Below are positions 17,647-28,066 of a stretch of 64,000 bases of DNA, piece after piece. Each line of letters opens with the position of its first letter. Positions within the stretch are counted from its first letter, which is position 1. The notes below the pieces were generated by a model, which was not told the origin of the DNA, did no database searches, and saw only the letters and a list, made by a program, of their open reading frames with translations. The stretch comes from Bradyrhizobium sp. ORS 278. GTDB lineage: Bacteria; Pseudomonadota; Alphaproteobacteria; Rhizobiales; Xanthobacteraceae. The stretch lies in NCBI RefSeq assembly GCF_000026145.1, contig NC_009445.1:1178001-1242000 (forward strand), written 5' to 3'. A program made the translations under genes and the position numbers.

Positions 17647-18714
17647 TCACGCCACCTTCGGGTCGAGCTCGCCCTTGGCGTAGCGCTTGGCCATCTCGGC
17701 GGTTGTCAGCACGCGCTTGATCTTGCCGGCCTGGCCCGCAGTGTTGAACTCCTCGAAGCGCTGCTTGCAGAGCTTGGTCATGGCTTCCATCGCCGGCTTC
17801 AAATATTTGCGCGGATCGAACTCCTCCGGGTGCTGCGACAGCACCTTGCGGATCTGGCCGGTCATCGCCATGCGGTTGTCGGTGTCGATATTGATCTTGC
17901 GCACGCCGTGCTTGATGCCGCGCTGGATCTCGGCGACCGGCACGCCCCAGGTCGGCTTCATCTTGCCGCCGAACGAATTGATGATCTCCTGCAGGTCCTG
18001 CGGCACCGACGAGGAGCCGTGCATCACCAGATGCGTGTTCGGCAGCTTGCGGTGGATCTCCTCGATCACGTTCATTGCAAGGATGTCGCCATCCGGCTTG
18101 CGGGTGAATTTGTAGGCGCCGTGCGAGGTGCCCATCGCGATCGCCAGCGCGTCGACCTTGGTCTCCTGGACGAACTTCACGGCCTCGTCGGGATTGGTCA
18201 GCAGCTGGTCGTGCGACAGCTTGCCCTCGGCGCCGTGGCCGTCCTCCTTGTCGCCCATGCCGGTCTCGAGCGAGCCGAGCACGCCGAGCTCGCCCTCGAC
18301 CGAGATGCCGCCGAGATGTGCCATGGTGGCGACCGTCTTGGTGACGCCGACATTGTAGTCCCAGTCGGCCGGGGTCTTGCCGTCGGCCTTGAGCGAGCCG
18401 TCCATCATCACCGAGGTGAAGCCGGACTGGATCGCGGTCATGCAGGTGTCGGCGCCGTTGCCGTGGTCGAGATGCACGCAGATCGGGATCTGCGGATAGA
18501 TCTCGGTCAGCGCGTCCATCATGTGCTTGAGCATGATGTCGTTGGCGTAGGCGCGGGCGCCGCGCGAGGCCTGGATGATCACCGGGGCGTCAGCGGAGCT
18601 CGCCGCCTCCATGATCGACAGCGCCTGCTCCATGTTGTTGATGTTGAAGGCCGGGACGCCGTAATCGTGCTCCGCCGCGTGATCGAGCAATTGACGCAAG
18701 GTAATGCGGGCCAT
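17647..18714 (-). CDS. fba: fructose-bisphosphate aldolase, class II
   Basis: A 355-residue zinc aldolase that splits fructose-1,6-bisphosphate or condenses triose phosphates in glycolysis, gluconeogenesis and the Calvin cycle. Motifs are [16 protein letters not shown] near the N-terminus, [13 protein letters not shown] (zinc histidine) near 78-90, [12 protein letters not shown] and [20 protein letters not shown]. Length and sequence fit the longer Calvin-cycle subtype. The start at 18714 follows AGGGAG. It lies in the minus-strand carbon cluster downstream of pgk and gap, separated by a small coiled-coil gene. Confidence 0.95.
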   Translation of the reverse strand: MARITLRQLLDHAAEHDYGVPAFNINNMEQALSIMEAASSADAPVIIQASRGARAYANDIMLKHMMDALTEIYPQIPICVHLDHGNGADTCMTAIQSGFTSVMMDGSLKADGKTPADWDYNVGVTKTVATMAHLGGISVEGELGVLGSLETGMGDKEDGHGAEGKLSHDQLLTNPDEAVKFVQETKVDALAIAMGTSHGAYKFTRKPDGDILAMNVIEEIHRKLPNTHLVMHGSSSVPQDLQEIINSFGGKMKPTWGVPVAEIQRGIKHGVRKINIDTDNRMAMTGQIRKVLSQHPEEFDPRKYLKPAMEAMTKLCKQRFEEFNTAGQAGKIKRVLTTAEMAKRYAKGELDPKVA

Positions 18715-18938
18715 GGCTGGAACTCCCTGATGATGATTTGGACCGTGCGGCGGCTGACGCACGCGTCGAAACTGCTGCACCGTGCATAACGCGGTGACCG
18801 GCGGAATCCAAGGGTGGCGGCGATGCAGGCGAGGGGCCTGGGCAACAGGGCGCCGTTTGGGTTAGCAGCCGTAACGAGCACCGAGGGCTTTGGGCCGGCT
18901 CAGGTCTTCCTGTCAGGTCTTGCCTTCAGGTCCTGCCT

Positions 18939-19196
18939 TCAGGTCTTTCTGGCTTCGAGAGCTGCCATGCGCTCCTCGACCGCGCTGACCCGCTCGTCGA
19001 AGTCGCTGGCAGCGGCGCGCATCACCACCAGCATGCCAGCGGAATCCCGGCGCTGTTTGCGGATCACGGCTTCCATGCGCTCGTGTTCGGCCCGGTTGTC
19101 CTGCCTGAACTGACTGACGTCCGATCGAAGCGCGGAAATGCTCTCCTGGATCTTGATCAGGATCGAATGGACGGCGTCTGTCGGGGTCTCGGCCAT
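18939..19196 (-). CDS. small coiled-coil protein
   Basis: An 85-residue protein of unknown function. Most of it is predicted amphipathic helix (AVHSILIKIQESISALRSDVSQF and DERVSAVEERMAALEARKT), suggesting a coiled-coil dimer. There is no signal peptide or cysteine. It lies 46 bases downstream of pgk and upstream of fba in the same orientation, so it may be part of that transcript. No family name was recognised. The balanced charged composition argues for a real gene. Confidence 0.6.
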   Translation of the reverse strand: MAETPTDAVHSILIKIQESISALRSDVSQFRQDNRAEHERMEAVIRKQRRDSAGMLVVMRAAASDFDERVSAVEERMAALEARKT

Positions 19197-19242
19197 GGAT
19201 AGAACATAACAGAAACATCCATGGCCGACAAGTGTCAGAGCG

Positions 19243-20433
19243 TCAGGCTTTCAGCACCTCGACGCCCGGCAGCGGCTTGCCTTCCATCCATTCCAGGAAC
19301 GCGCCGCCAGCGGTCGAGACGTAGCTGAAATCGCCGGCCACGCCGGCCTGGTTGAGCGCAGCGACGGTATCGCCGCCGCCGGCCACGGAGATCAGCTTCT
19401 TGGCCTTGGTGCGTTCCGCCGCGTGCTTGGCGGCGACCATGGTGCCGCGGTCGAACGGGTTCAGCTCGAAGGCGCCGAGCGGGCCGTTCCACACCAGCGT
19501 CGCGGCGTCGTCGATCGCGGCATGGATGCGCGCGGTCGATTGCGGGCCGACGTCGAGGATCATGCTGTCAGGCGGGATCGCGTCGAGGCCGTAGGCGAAC
19601 GACGGCGAGTTGGCCGCGAAGTGATAGGACACGGTCGCATCCACCGGCAGGATGATCGCGCAGTTCGCGGCTTCCGCCTTTTCCATGATCCGCAGCGCGG
19701 TCGCGGCGAGATCCTTCTCGGCCAGCGACTTGCCGATCTGCACGCCCTGCGCATGCAGGAAGGTGTTGGCCATGCCGCCACCGATCACCAGCGCATCCAC
19801 CTTGGTGACGAGGTTTTCCAACAGGTCGATCTTGGTCGACACCTTGGCGCCGCCGACGATCGCGATGACAGGCTTGGCGGGGCGCCCCAGCGCCTTGTCG
19901 AGCGCGTCGAGTTCGGCCTGCATGGTGCGGCCGGCATAGGCCGGCAGCTTATGGCCGAGGCCCTCGGTCGAGGCATGGGCGCGGTGCGCGGCCGAGAAGG
20001 CGTCGTTGACCCAGATGTCGCCGAGCTTGGCGAGTTCTGCGACGAAGGCCGGATCGTTCTTCTCCTCTTCCTTGTGGAAGCGGGTGTTCTCCAGGCACAG
20101 CACGTCGCCGTCCTTCATCGCGGCAATGGCCTTCGCCGCGGGCTCACCGATGCAATCATCGGCGAAGGCGACCGGGCGCTTGATCACCTTCGACAGCGCG
20201 TCAGCAACGGGCTTCAGCGAGTCCTTGGCGTCGCGGCCTTTCGGCCGGCCGAAATGGGCGAGCAGGATGACCTTGCCGCCCTTGGTCGCAAGCTCATTAA
20301 TGGTCGGCGCAACGCGCTCCAGGCGCGTCGCATCGGTCACGTGGCCGTTCTCCATGGGCACGTTGAGATCGACGCGCAGCAGCACGCGTTTGCCCTTTGG
20401 ATCGACGTCATCGAGGGTGCGGAATTTGGTCAT
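19243..20433 (-). CDS. pgk: phosphoglycerate kinase
   Basis: A 396-residue enzyme of glycolysis and the Calvin cycle that transfers phosphate between 1,3-bisphosphoglycerate and ADP. Motifs are [10 protein letters not shown] near the N-terminus, [38 protein letters not shown] and the nucleotide loop [12 protein letters not shown] near the C-terminus. The start at ATG 20433 ([10 protein letters not shown]) is preferred; a GTG three codons upstream is possible. It lies 27 bases downstream of a 47-residue membrane protein gene, itself downstream of gap. Confidence 0.95.
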   Translation of the reverse strand: MTKFRTLDDVDPKGKRVLLRVDLNVPMENGHVTDATRLERVAPTINELATKGGKVILLAHFGRPKGRDAKDSLKPVADALSKVIKRPVAFADDCIGEPAAKAIAAMKDGDVLCLENTRFHKEEEKNDPAFVAELAKLGDIWVNDAFSAAHRAHASTEGLGHKLPAYAGRTMQAELDALDKALGRPAKPVIAIVGGAKVSTKIDLLENLVTKVDALVIGGGMANTFLHAQGVQIGKSLAEKDLAATALRIMEKAEAANCAIILPVDATVSYHFAANSPSFAYGLDAIPPDSMILDVGPQSTARIHAAIDDAATLVWNGPLGAFELNPFDRGTMVAAKHAAERTKAKKLISVAGGGDTVAALNQAGVAGDFSYVSTAGGAFLEWMEGKPLPGVEVLKA

Positions 20434-20460
20434 TGAAGCCACCGTAATACGAGGGACTCA

Positions 20461-20604
20461 TCAGCGGTGATTGAATCCGTCGGTGTTCTCCGGCGGATTA
20501 CCTTCCTGTTTGGTCGTCACCCGCATGCCCTGGCGGAAGCCATAAGCGATCAAGCCGATCAGCAGCAGTACGCCGGGGATGCCGAGCCAATTGGGAAGGG
20601 TCAT
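20461..20604 (-). CDS. 47-residue single-pass membrane protein
   Basis: A short frame translating as MTLPNWLGIPGVLLLIGLIA followed by YGFRQGMRVTTKQEGNPPEN and TDGFNHR. It has one hydrophobic helix (about residues 6-22) and a hydrophilic tail. A strong GAGGAAG ribosome-binding site precedes the ATG at 20604. It sits between gap and pgk, 27 bases before pgk, so it is probably cotranslated with the glycolytic genes. Function unknown. Its size makes it easy to miss in annotation. Confidence 0.7.
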   Translation of the reverse strand: MTLPNWLGIPGVLLLIGLIAYGFRQGMRVTTKQEGNPPENTDGFNHR

Positions 20605-20619
20605 GGCGCTTCCTCAGTC

Positions 20620-20659
20620 GTCATTCCGGGTTCGATGCTTCGCATCGCCCCGGAATGAC
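20620..20659. repeat. palindromic repeat, family D
   Basis: GTCATTCCGGG at the left faces CCCCGGAATGAC at the right around GATGCTTCGCATC, forming a long imperfect hairpin in the gap to small-ORF spacer. Related copies lie at 57649-57714 and 57751-57790. Confidence 0.7.
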
Positions 20660-20669
20660 TGGGACAGGC

Positions 20670-21677
20670 TCAAAGCAGCTTGCCCATCGCAACGGCCGTG
20701 TCGGCCATGCGGTTGGAGAAGCCCCACTCGTTGTCGTACCAGGACATCACGCGCACGAGGTTGCCGTTCATGACCTTGGTCTGGTCCATGTGGAACGTCG
20801 ACGAATGCGGATCGTGGTTGAAGTCGATCGAGACGTTCGGCGCGTTGGTGTAGCCGAGCACGCCCTTGAGCTCCTGCTCGGCGGCGCGCTTGATCGCCTC
20901 GTTGATCTCCTTCGGCTCGGTGTTGCGCTTGGCGACGATCTTGAGATCGACCACCGAGACGTTCGGCGTCGGCACGCGGATCGCGACGCCGTCGAGCTTG
21001 CCCTTGAGCTCCGGCAGCACCAGGCCGATCGCCTTGGCCGCACCCGTCGAGGTCGGGATCATCGACATCGCCGCTGCGCGGCCGCGATAGAGATCCTTGT
21101 GCATGGTGTCGAGCGTCGGCTGGTCGCCGGTGTAGGCATGGATCGTGGTCATGAAGCCGGTCTCGATGCCGACCGTGTCGTTCAGCACCTTGGCGACAGG
21201 CGCCAGGCAGTTCGTGGTGCACGAGCCGTTCGAGACCACCAGGTGATCCTTGGTCAGAGTCGCATGATTGACGCCGTACACGATGGTGGCGTCGGCGCCG
21301 TCGGCCGGGGCCGAGACCAGCACGCGCTTGGCGCCGGCGGTGAGATGCGCGGAGGCCTTGTCCTTGGAGGTGAAGATGCCGGTGCATTCCAGCGCGATGT
21401 CGACGCCGAGATCCTTCCACGGCAGCTTCGACGGATCGCGCTCGGCGGTCACCTTGATCTTGCCCTGGCCGATATCGATGGTGTCGCCGTCGACCGTCAC
21501 GGTGTGCGGAAAGCGGCCGTGCACGCTGTCGAAGCGCAGCAGATGGGCATTGGTCTCGACCGGGCCGAGATCGTTGATGCCGACCACCACGATGTCCTTG
21601 CGGCCCGATTCCGCGATGGCGCGCAGCACGTTGCGGCCGATGCGGCCAAACCCGTTGATCCCGACCCGGACTGCCAT
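20670..21677 (-). CDS. gap: glyceraldehyde-3-phosphate dehydrogenase, type I
   Basis: A 335-residue NAD(P)-dependent enzyme producing 1,3-bisphosphoglycerate. It shows the Rossmann motif [15 protein letters not shown] at the N-terminus, the catalytic cysteine in [12 protein letters not shown] (about residue 154), HAYTGDQ, and the C-terminal [13 protein letters not shown]. The start at 21677 follows an excellent GAAGGAG site. First gene of the gap-small ORF-pgk group. Clustering with tkt and the Calvin-type fba is compatible with use in CO2 fixation as well as glycolysis. Confidence 0.96.
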   Translation of the reverse strand: MAVRVGINGFGRIGRNVLRAIAESGRKDIVVVGINDLGPVETNAHLLRFDSVHGRFPHTVTVDGDTIDIGQGKIKVTAERDPSKLPWKDLGVDIALECTGIFTSKDKASAHLTAGAKRVLVSAPADGADATIVYGVNHATLTKDHLVVSNGSCTTNCLAPVAKVLNDTVGIETGFMTTIHAYTGDQPTLDTMHKDLYRGRAAAMSMIPTSTGAAKAIGLVLPELKGKLDGVAIRVPTPNVSVVDLKIVAKRNTEPKEINEAIKRAAEQELKGVLGYTNAPNVSIDFNHDPHSSTFHMDQTKVMNGNLVRVMSWYDNEWGFSNRMADTAVAMGKLL

Positions 21678-21822
21678 TTTCGTCTCCTTCAATGACGTTT
21701 CTCGTCCCCGTCTGCGTCCTCCTAACAGGGGCGCCACGAGGGTTTTGGAACTAATGCCGACCGGTTCTGCCGGGCGGGAGCGGACGATAAGGGCCTTTTG
21801 GTAGACCTTTTTCGCGCAAACC

Positions 21823-23697
21823 TCAACTGTCTGGCGGCGATCCTGCTCCTGCCGACCGCGCGGCGTTGATCAGCGCAAGCAGCTCCTCGCCATAATGCTC
21901 GAGCTTCTTGTCGCCGATCCCTGGTATATCGCGCAGCTGGCCGAGCGTCGTCGGGCGGGCACTGGCGATGCCGTCAATGGTGGCGTCGTGCAGCACGACA
22001 TAGGCTGGTACACCACGCTTGCGCGCGATCTCCGAACGCCATGCCCTGAGGCTCGCGAGCAAGGGCGCATCGGCAGCCGCGGCCGGCCGCGCCACCAGCT
22101 CGCCGCGCCGCGATTTGCTGCGGATGGCGCGGGTGCTGGCGGTCTCCTCGCGCAGCATCACCGGCGTTTCGCCCTTGAGCACGCCGCGCGACGTCTCCGT
22201 CAGCTTCAGCGCGCCATAGGCCTCGCTGTCGGGCGCCAGGTAGCCCATGGCCACAAGCTGGCGCAGCGCGGCGCGCCACTGCTTCTCATTCATCTCGCGG
22301 CCGATGCCGAACACTGACAATTGATCATGTCCGAACTGCTTGACACGCTCGGTGGCGCGCCCGACCAGCACGTCGATCAGGTGCATGGCGCCGAAACGCT
22401 GGCCGGTGCGATAGGCACAGGACAGCAGCTTCTGCGCGATCACCTTGCCGTCGCGCATCTTCGGCGGCGACACGCAGTTGTCACAATTGCCGCAGTTCTC
22501 GCCCGCCGGGCTCTCGCCGAAATAGCTCAGCAGCAGCTTGCGCCGGCAGCCGGCGGTCTCCGCGAGCGCGACCAGCGCGTCGAGCTTGCGGATCGACATC
22601 CGCTTGTACGCCTCGGCGCCGGTGGACTCGTCGATCATGCGGCGCTGCTGCACGATGTCCGAGAGGCCATAGGCCATCCAGGCGGTCGAGGCCTTGCCGT
22701 CGCGCCCGGCGCGGCCCGTCTCCTGGTAGTAGGCCTCGATGCTCTTCGGTAGGTCGAGATGCGCGACGAAGCGCACGTCCGGCTTGTCGATACCCATGCC
22801 GAAGGCGACGGTGGCCACGACGACGACGCCGTCCTCGTTGATGAAGCGGTCCTGGTTGCGCGAGCGCACCGCCGGATCGAGCCCGGCGTGATAGGGGATC
22901 GCGGTGATGCCGGCCTCGTTCAGCGCCGCCGCGGTGTCCTCGACCTTGGCGCGCGACAGGCAGTAGACGACACCGGCGTCCCCGGGATGGCGCTCCTTGA
23001 TGAAGGCCTTCAGCTGCGCGGGGCCGTTGTTCTTGTCGACAATCTCGTAGCGGATGTTGGGACGGTCGAAGCTGGCGACGAATTGCGGCGCGTCGCTCAG
23101 GCTGAGCCGCTCGGCGATTTCCTTGCGCGTCAGCTCGTCGGCGGTCGCCGTCAGCGCGATCCGCGGCACGTCCGGGAAGCGCTCGGCGATGATCGAGAGG
23201 CCGATATATTCCGGGCGGAAGTCGTGCCCCCATTGCGATACGCAATGCGCCTCGTCGATCGCGAACAGCGCGATCTCGGCGCGCTCCAGCAGCGACAGGC
23301 AGCGCGGCGTCACCAGCCGCTCGGGGGCGACATAGAGCAGGTCGAGATCGCCGACGATGAGCCGCCGCTCGACCTCGTCGGCCTCCTCGCGCGACAGTGT
23401 GGAGTTCAGCACCGCCGCATTGACGCCGGCCTCGATCAGGCCGGCGACCTGGTCGCGCATCAGCGCGATCAGCGGCGACACCACGATGCCGCAGCCTTTG
23501 CGCAGCAAAGCCGGCAGCTGATAGCACAGCGACTTGCCGCCGCCGGTCGGCATCAGCACCAGGCAGTTGCCGCCCTCGGCGACATGCCGGACCACCTTCT
23601 CTTGCGCGCCGCGAAAGCCCGGCAGCCCGAATACCGAATGCAGCACCGCCAGCGCGCGATCGGCCGTGTCGGTCGGGGCGGTGGAGGATGGGGCCAT
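21823..23697 (-). CDS. recQ: ATP-dependent DNA helicase RecQ
   Basis: A 624-residue 3'-5' SF2 helicase acting in recombination repair. Domains in order: DEAD-type helicase with Walker [16 protein letters not shown] near residues 50-64 and [19 protein letters not shown] near 146-164; helicase C domain with ETGRAGRDG; zinc-binding RQC with ENCGNCDNC near 406-414; winged helix; and C-terminal HRDC ([23 protein letters not shown] onwards). Full length. It lies between gap and tkt on the same strand but is functionally unrelated to its neighbours. Confidence 0.95.
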   Translation of the reverse strand: MAPSSTAPTDTADRALAVLHSVFGLPGFRGAQEKVVRHVAEGGNCLVLMPTGGGKSLCYQLPALLRKGCGIVVSPLIALMRDQVAGLIEAGVNAAVLNSTLSREEADEVERRLIVGDLDLLYVAPERLVTPRCLSLLERAEIALFAIDEAHCVSQWGHDFRPEYIGLSIIAERFPDVPRIALTATADELTRKEIAERLSLSDAPQFVASFDRPNIRYEIVDKNNGPAQLKAFIKERHPGDAGVVYCLSRAKVEDTAAALNEAGITAIPYHAGLDPAVRSRNQDRFINEDGVVVVATVAFGMGIDKPDVRFVAHLDLPKSIEAYYQETGRAGRDGKASTAWMAYGLSDIVQQRRMIDESTGAEAYKRMSIRKLDALVALAETAGCRRKLLLSYFGESPAGENCGNCDNCVSPPKMRDGKVIAQKLLSCAYRTGQRFGAMHLIDVLVGRATERVKQFGHDQLSVFGIGREMNEKQWRAALRQLVAMGYLAPDSEAYGALKLTETSRGVLKGETPVMLREETASTRAIRSKSRRGELVARPAAAADAPLLASLRAWRSEIARKRGVPAYVVLHDATIDGIASARPTTLGQLRDIPGIGDKKLEHYGEELLALINAARSAGAGSPPDS

Positions 23698-24018
23698 GGT
23701 GCGAAGGGAGCTTCCGGAAGGTCAGGCAAACCGGCGCATCAAGCCGCGCCTGTTCTCGTATTGTCCACGTCTGGAGGCATCATAGTCAATGCTGCCCCTC
23801 ACCCTGAGGAGACCGCCGGAGGCGGTCGTCTCGAAGGGCGAGGCCCGTGATCTCAATCTCGACCCTCATGGTTTGAGACGGCGCTTCGCGCCTCCTCACC
23901 ATGAGGGTCGGGCGGCGGACCGGCCGCTGCACACGGAGGACCATGAACACGCCAACCGGCGAGTTCATGGAGAGGGTTGAGATGCGAGATCGACGATGCA
24001 GCCTTGGCGGTTGCGCGC
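23698..24018. other. gene-free spacer with Rhizobiales-type repeat
   Basis: About 320 bases upstream of recQ and downstream of tkt. It holds two related palindromic blocks at 23796-23846 and 23857-23911 (CCTCACCCTGAGGAG and CTCACCATGAGGGTCGG cores), a common dispersed repeat type in Bradyrhizobium. No gene, clear promoter or terminator was identified. Confidence 0.65.
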
Positions 24019-26004
24019 TCACCCCAGCCGCTTCACCGCCGCTTCCACCGCCGCTTCCGCGGTGATGCCGAAATGCTTGTACAGCTCCTTGTAGGGGCCG
24101 CTCTCGCCGAACGAATGCATGCCGATGAAGATGCCGTCGGTGCCGATCACCGCGTCCCAGCCCCAGCGCACCGCGGCCTCGATGGCGATCTTGACCGGCG
24201 CGTGGCCGATGATCTTGGCCTTGGCCTCGGCTGGCTGCTCCAGCAGCAGCTCCAGCGAGGGGACCGAGACGACGCGCGCGGGGATGCCGCGCTCGGCAAG
24301 CTGCTTCTGCGCGGCGACCGCGATCTCGACCTCCGAGCCGGTGGCGAACAGCGAGACCTTGGCGTCGCCCTGCGCCGCTACCAGCTCGTAGCCGCCATGG
24401 CTGCAGGGATTGTCCGCCGGTGCTGAGGTGCGCAGCTGCGGGAGGTTCTGCCGCGTCAGCGCCAGCACGGTCGGGCCGTTGGTGCGGTTGAGCGCCAGCT
24501 CCCAGCATTCGGCGGTCTCGACCGCGTCGGCCGGGCGGAACACGCGCATGTTCGGGATCGCGCGAAGTGCGGCGAGATGCTCGACCGGCTGGTGCGTCGG
24601 GCCGTCCTCGCCGAGGCCGATCGAATCGTGGGTCATCACATAGACCACGCCGGCGCCCATCAGCGCCGACAGCCGCATTGCGCCGCGCGCGTAGTCCGAG
24701 AACACCAGGAATGTGGCGCCGTTCGGCGCGAAGCCGCCATGCAGGAAGATGCCGTTCATGGCAGCGGCCATGCCGTGCTCGCGGATGCCGTAATGGATGA
24801 AGCGGCCCTTCGGCGTCTTGGCCGAGAACGAGGTGGCCGACTTCGCCTTGTTGTTGTTGGAGCCGGTGAGATCGGCCGAGCCAGCGACGAACTCGAAAGG
24901 CATCGCAGCTGCAATCACCTCGATCGCGGCTTCCGACGATTTGCGCGTGGCGATGTTCAGCGGGTTCTCCAGCAGCGCCTTCTTGTGGTCCTTCAGCGCC
25001 TTTGCCAGCGCCGCGGGCCGCTCGTGGCGCAGCCGGCGCTCGAACTCCGCGCGCTTGCGCGGGCCCATCTCGCCGAGCCGGGTCTCCCATTCGGCGCGCG
25101 CCGGCGCGCCGCGGCGGCCGGCCTCGCGCCAGGCCGCGAGCACGTCATCGGGCACCGAGAACGGCTCCTGGGAAATGCCGAGCTTCTCCTTCGCGCCCTT
25201 CAGCTCCTCCGCGCCGAGCGCCTCGCCATGCACCTTGGAGGTGCCAGCCTTGGTCGGCGCGCCGTAGCCGATCGTGGTCTTGCAGGCGATCAGCGACGGC
25301 CGGCTCGACTTCTGCGCCCGCGCGATCGCCGCGGCGATCGCCTCGGGATCATGGCCGTCGATCAGCTCGGCGGCCCAGCCGCACGCCTTGAAGCGCTTCA
25401 CCTGGTCGACCGAATCGGCGATCGACAGCGGGCCGTCGATCGAGATGCCGTTGTCATCCCACAGCACGATCAGCTTGTTGAGCTTCCAGTGCCCGGCCAT
25501 CGCGATCGCTTCCTGGGAGATGCCCTCCATCAGGTCGCCGTCGGAGGCCAGCACATAGGTGTGATGGTCGACGATCTTCTTGCCGTACTCCGCCTGCAGC
25601 ATCTTTTCGGCCAGCGCCATGCCGACCGCGGTGGAAATGCCCTGGCCGAGCGGGCCGGTGGTGGTCTCGATGCCCTTGGTGCGGAAATTCTCCGGATGGC
25701 CGGGGGTCAGCGAATCGACCTGGCGGAAGCGCTTGATCTGGTCGAGCGTCATCTCCTCGTTGCCGGTCAGATACAGCAGCGCGTAGAGCAGCATCGAGCC
25801 GTGGCCGGCGGACAGCACGAAGCGGTCGCGGTCGGGCCAGGCGGGCACGGCCGCATCATATTTCAGCACGCGGGTGAACAGCACGGTGGCGACGTCGGCG
25901 GCGCCCATCGGCAGGCCCGGATGGCCGGATTTCGCCTTTTCGACGGCGTCCATTGCGAGCGCGCGGATGGCGTTGGCCATGCGGGAATGATCGACCTGCG
26001 TCAT
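24019..26004 (-). CDS. tkt: transketolase
   Basis: A 661-residue thiamine-diphosphate enzyme moving two-carbon units in the pentose phosphate and Calvin cycles. Seen are the N-terminal substrate motif [44 protein letters not shown], the ThDP motif [19 protein letters not shown] to [10 protein letters not shown] (about 150-185), and the pyrimidine domain with DLTGSNNNK and [18 protein letters not shown]. The start at 26004 ([13 protein letters not shown]) is chosen; upstream in-frame sequence has no family support. Same strand as recQ, gap, pgk and fba. Confidence 0.95.
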   Translation of the reverse strand: MTQVDHSRMANAIRALAMDAVEKAKSGHPGLPMGAADVATVLFTRVLKYDAAVPAWPDRDRFVLSAGHGSMLLYALLYLTGNEEMTLDQIKRFRQVDSLTPGHPENFRTKGIETTTGPLGQGISTAVGMALAEKMLQAEYGKKIVDHHTYVLASDGDLMEGISQEAIAMAGHWKLNKLIVLWDDNGISIDGPLSIADSVDQVKRFKACGWAAELIDGHDPEAIAAAIARAQKSSRPSLIACKTTIGYGAPTKAGTSKVHGEALGAEELKGAKEKLGISQEPFSVPDDVLAAWREAGRRGAPARAEWETRLGEMGPRKRAEFERRLRHERPAALAKALKDHKKALLENPLNIATRKSSEAAIEVIAAAMPFEFVAGSADLTGSNNNKAKSATSFSAKTPKGRFIHYGIREHGMAAAMNGIFLHGGFAPNGATFLVFSDYARGAMRLSALMGAGVVYVMTHDSIGLGEDGPTHQPVEHLAALRAIPNMRVFRPADAVETAECWELALNRTNGPTVLALTRQNLPQLRTSAPADNPCSHGGYELVAAQGDAKVSLFATGSEVEIAVAAQKQLAERGIPARVVSVPSLELLLEQPAEAKAKIIGHAPVKIAIEAAVRWGWDAVIGTDGIFIGMHSFGESGPYKELYKHFGITAEAAVEAAVKRLG

Positions 26005-26275
26005 GCTGGAATCCGTCCAAACGTGAAATGCTGATGACAGGAGAGCCGCCGGTATCGCTGGCGGGCCGGGATTTTGCGGGCTGATTAGCACCTCAGTTCC
26101 GGGAATCAAAGGCAATGCAACGTCCCGGGCGTCCCAAAAGTTGCTTAGTAGTGCATAGTTTCGGCCGAGCGTTGCACTTGGCTCGCCCAGCACGTAAGAT
26201 TTTGCCCGTAAACGCTTGCCGGACAGCGGCTTTTGTCGCTATCCCCAGGTGGGATAAGGGCCTCGCATCCGCGTC

Positions 26276-26611
26276 ATGAACGATCACCCTGCCAATCTTG
26301 CCGGCCAGGTGGAACCCGGCGCCGCCGATCTCGAGGCGGCGACGCGGCGCCTCATGACCGCGCTGGACGCGCTGGAGAGCGCGGTCGAGCGGCGGCGCGA
26401 GGCCGATCGCGACGAGGACGAGCTGGCGACCCGCATCCAGGCGCTCGGCGCCGACCGCTCCCGCCTCGCTGACGAACTCGACGGCTCGCTGATGAAGACG
26501 CGCCGGCTGGAACGCACCAACCGTGAGATCGCCGAACGTCTCGACACCGCGATCGGCACCATTCGCGCGGTGCTCAACGGCGGCGGGCAAGACGATGAGG
26601 ACGAGGAATGA
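26276..26611 (+). CDS. DUF4164 family coiled-coil protein
   Basis: A 111-residue, mostly helical acidic protein of the DUF4164 type found beside zapA in Rhizobiales. The central segment (ATRRLMTALDALESAVERRREADRDEDELATRIQALGADRSRLADEL) is a continuous coiled coil, and the tail ends in an acidic run. Its stop overlaps the zapA start by four bases (ATGA), implying translational coupling. A role with ZapA at the division site is plausible but inferred only from linkage. Confidence 0.8.
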   Translation: MNDHPANLAGQVEPGAADLEAATRRLMTALDALESAVERRREADRDEDELATRIQALGADRSRLADELDGSLMKTRRLERTNREIAERLDTAIGTIRAVLNGGGQDDEDEE

Positions 26612-26991
26612 GCCACATCAACGTCACCATCAACGGCCGCCAATACCGCATGGCCTGCGAGGAGGGCCAGGAACTGCGGCTTCTGAAACTCGCGGAGAGC
26701 CTCGAAACACGCATCACCAATCTGCGCGGCAAGTTCGGCGAGATTGGCGACGCCCGCCTCACCGTGATGGCCGCGCTCACCGTGTGCGATGAGCTGATCG
26801 ATGCCAACCAGCGCGTACAGTTGCTCGAGCAGGAGCTCGAAGGCCTGCGCAACGTCCGCAACCAGGCCAGCGACCGCGCCCGCGCCACGCAGGTCGCGGT
26901 GGCCAAGGCACTCAACGCCGCGGCCGAGCGCATCGAGCGGACAACGCAGGTGCTGAACCGGACCATCGGTGGCGGGGTGGCGATAGGGTAG
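26608..26991 (+). CDS. zapA: cell division protein ZapA
   Basis: A 127-residue FtsZ-associated protein that bundles FtsZ protofilaments at the division ring. It has the N-terminal ZapA fold (INVTINGRQYRMACEEGQELRLLKLAESLETRI) followed by a long coiled coil for dimerisation and tetramerisation (about 60-115). Second gene of a two-gene operon with DUF4164. In many proteobacteria zapA lies just upstream of the 6S RNA and 5-formyl-THF cyclo-ligase genes; here about 6.2 kb separates them. Confidence 0.9.
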   Translation: MSHINVTINGRQYRMACEEGQELRLLKLAESLETRITNLRGKFGEIGDARLTVMAALTVCDELIDANQRVQLLEQELEGLRNVRNQASDRARATQVAVAKALNAAAERIERTTQVLNRTIGGGVAIG

Positions 26992-27058
26992 GTGAGGGCG
27001 AACTAACAACTCATCATCGCGGTGGCTTGCCGCTTGCTCCTCTGGCAATGACGGGAGT

Positions 27059-27218
27059 GTAGGGTGGGCAAAGGCGCAAACGACGCTGTCTCGACAGACA
27101 TCAATGTCTCGTGCGCCGTGCCCACCGATTCCCATCCGTGATGCCGGCGGTGGGCACGGCGCGTTCAGCCGACAGATCAAGACAACGCAGAGGACGGGCG
27201 CGCCTTTGCCCACCCTAC
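27059..27218. repeat. 160-bp nested inverted-repeat element
   Basis: Outer arms GTAGGGTGGGCAAAGGCGC (27059-27077 and its complement at 27200-27218, 19 bp perfect) enclose inner arms GCGCCGTGCCCACC (27113-27126 and complement at 27149-27162). The symmetric, non-coding structure suggests a MITE- or REPIN-like mobile unit between zapA and the SnoaL-like gene. Confidence 0.75.
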
Positions 27219-27228
27219 GCCGTCTCGC

Positions 27229-27624
27229 TCACATCTGCGCAAGCTGTTCTTCGATCGCCGCCTTGTCGATGACCGACCACACTTGCGCGATCCTGCCGTA
27301 GCGAAATTCGTAGAACACGTTCTCGGCAAAGGTGACGCGCCGGCCGGCGACGGGCAGGCCGAGGAAATCGTCCGTCGGCGTGCAGTCGAAGTCCAGCCGG
27401 CACGCGATCCGTGGCGGGTCTGACAGCAGCAGGCCGATATTGAAGCGAAGATCGGGAATGGCGGCGAAGTCGCCGGTCAGCATGTCGCGATAGCCGGCGA
27501 GTCCGAGCTCGCGCCCATTGTGGACCACGTGCTCGTGCACGAAATCCCCAAGCGCCGGCCAAGCCTGCGCATTGAGGCAGACGATATAGGCGCGATAATG
27601 ATCGGCGAGCTCGGCTGCGGTCAT
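27229..27624 (-). CDS. SnoaL-like / NTF2-fold protein (putative ester cyclase)
   Basis: A 131-residue single-domain protein with the NTF2-like cone fold of SnoaL-type polyketide cyclases. Features are the N-terminal helix (LADHYRAYIVCLNAQAWPAL), the VHEHVVHNGRELGLAGYRDML segment, and the strand pattern of CRLDFDCTP, RVTFAENVFYEFRYGRIAQVWSVID. Small bacterial proteins of this type have very diverse roles and no substrate can be named. The start is set at ATG 27624; a TTG 12 codons upstream is the longer alternative. Confidence 0.75.
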   Translation of the reverse strand: MTAAELADHYRAYIVCLNAQAWPALGDFVHEHVVHNGRELGLAGYRDMLTGDFAAIPDLRFNIGLLLSDPPRIACRLDFDCTPTDDFLGLPVAGRRVTFAENVFYEFRYGRIAQVWSVIDKAAIEEQLAQM

Positions 27625-28066
27625 GGTGATGATCTCAACTGAGGGACTGATCGTGATCAATCCTCCCCGGCGCGCGCTGTTCCCACCGTCGATGCGGCGC
27701 TGTAGCTCCAGTGCCTGTCCAATCCCAGCATCGGTGTTTATGGGTCCCGGCTCGAGGCCGGGACGACAGCGGAGGGTGTGGCGCGCTGCTCGCCATACCC
27801 TCCGAGTCGTCCCGGCGAACGCCGGGACCCATACCGCGTGATCCGTCGAGGGACGTGTCTGCCCGCGGTCTTGCTGTTTGGCTGGTCTGCATGAGCGCCC
27901 CTCGCGATGACGTCACGTTGTGCAACCGCGAAAACCGTTATCGCCGCGGCGCGATCATTTTGCGAGCGCTTGTCGTTCGCCGCCTGCTGCCCTACTGCTT
28001 GAGCAAGCGGACGTCACCGAATCCCATGACGACAAACGGGATCGTGTTCGCCTCAGGGAGGTGCTC
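27625..28066. other. gene-free region with palindromic repeats upstream of the serine hydrolase
   Basis: About 440 bases between divergent genes. It holds the 29-base family A variant at 27740-27768 and an opposing family A unit at 27806-27832, 37 bases apart. The remainder (27840-28050) is unassigned and may contain the promoter of the downstream hydrolase. Confidence 0.65.
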
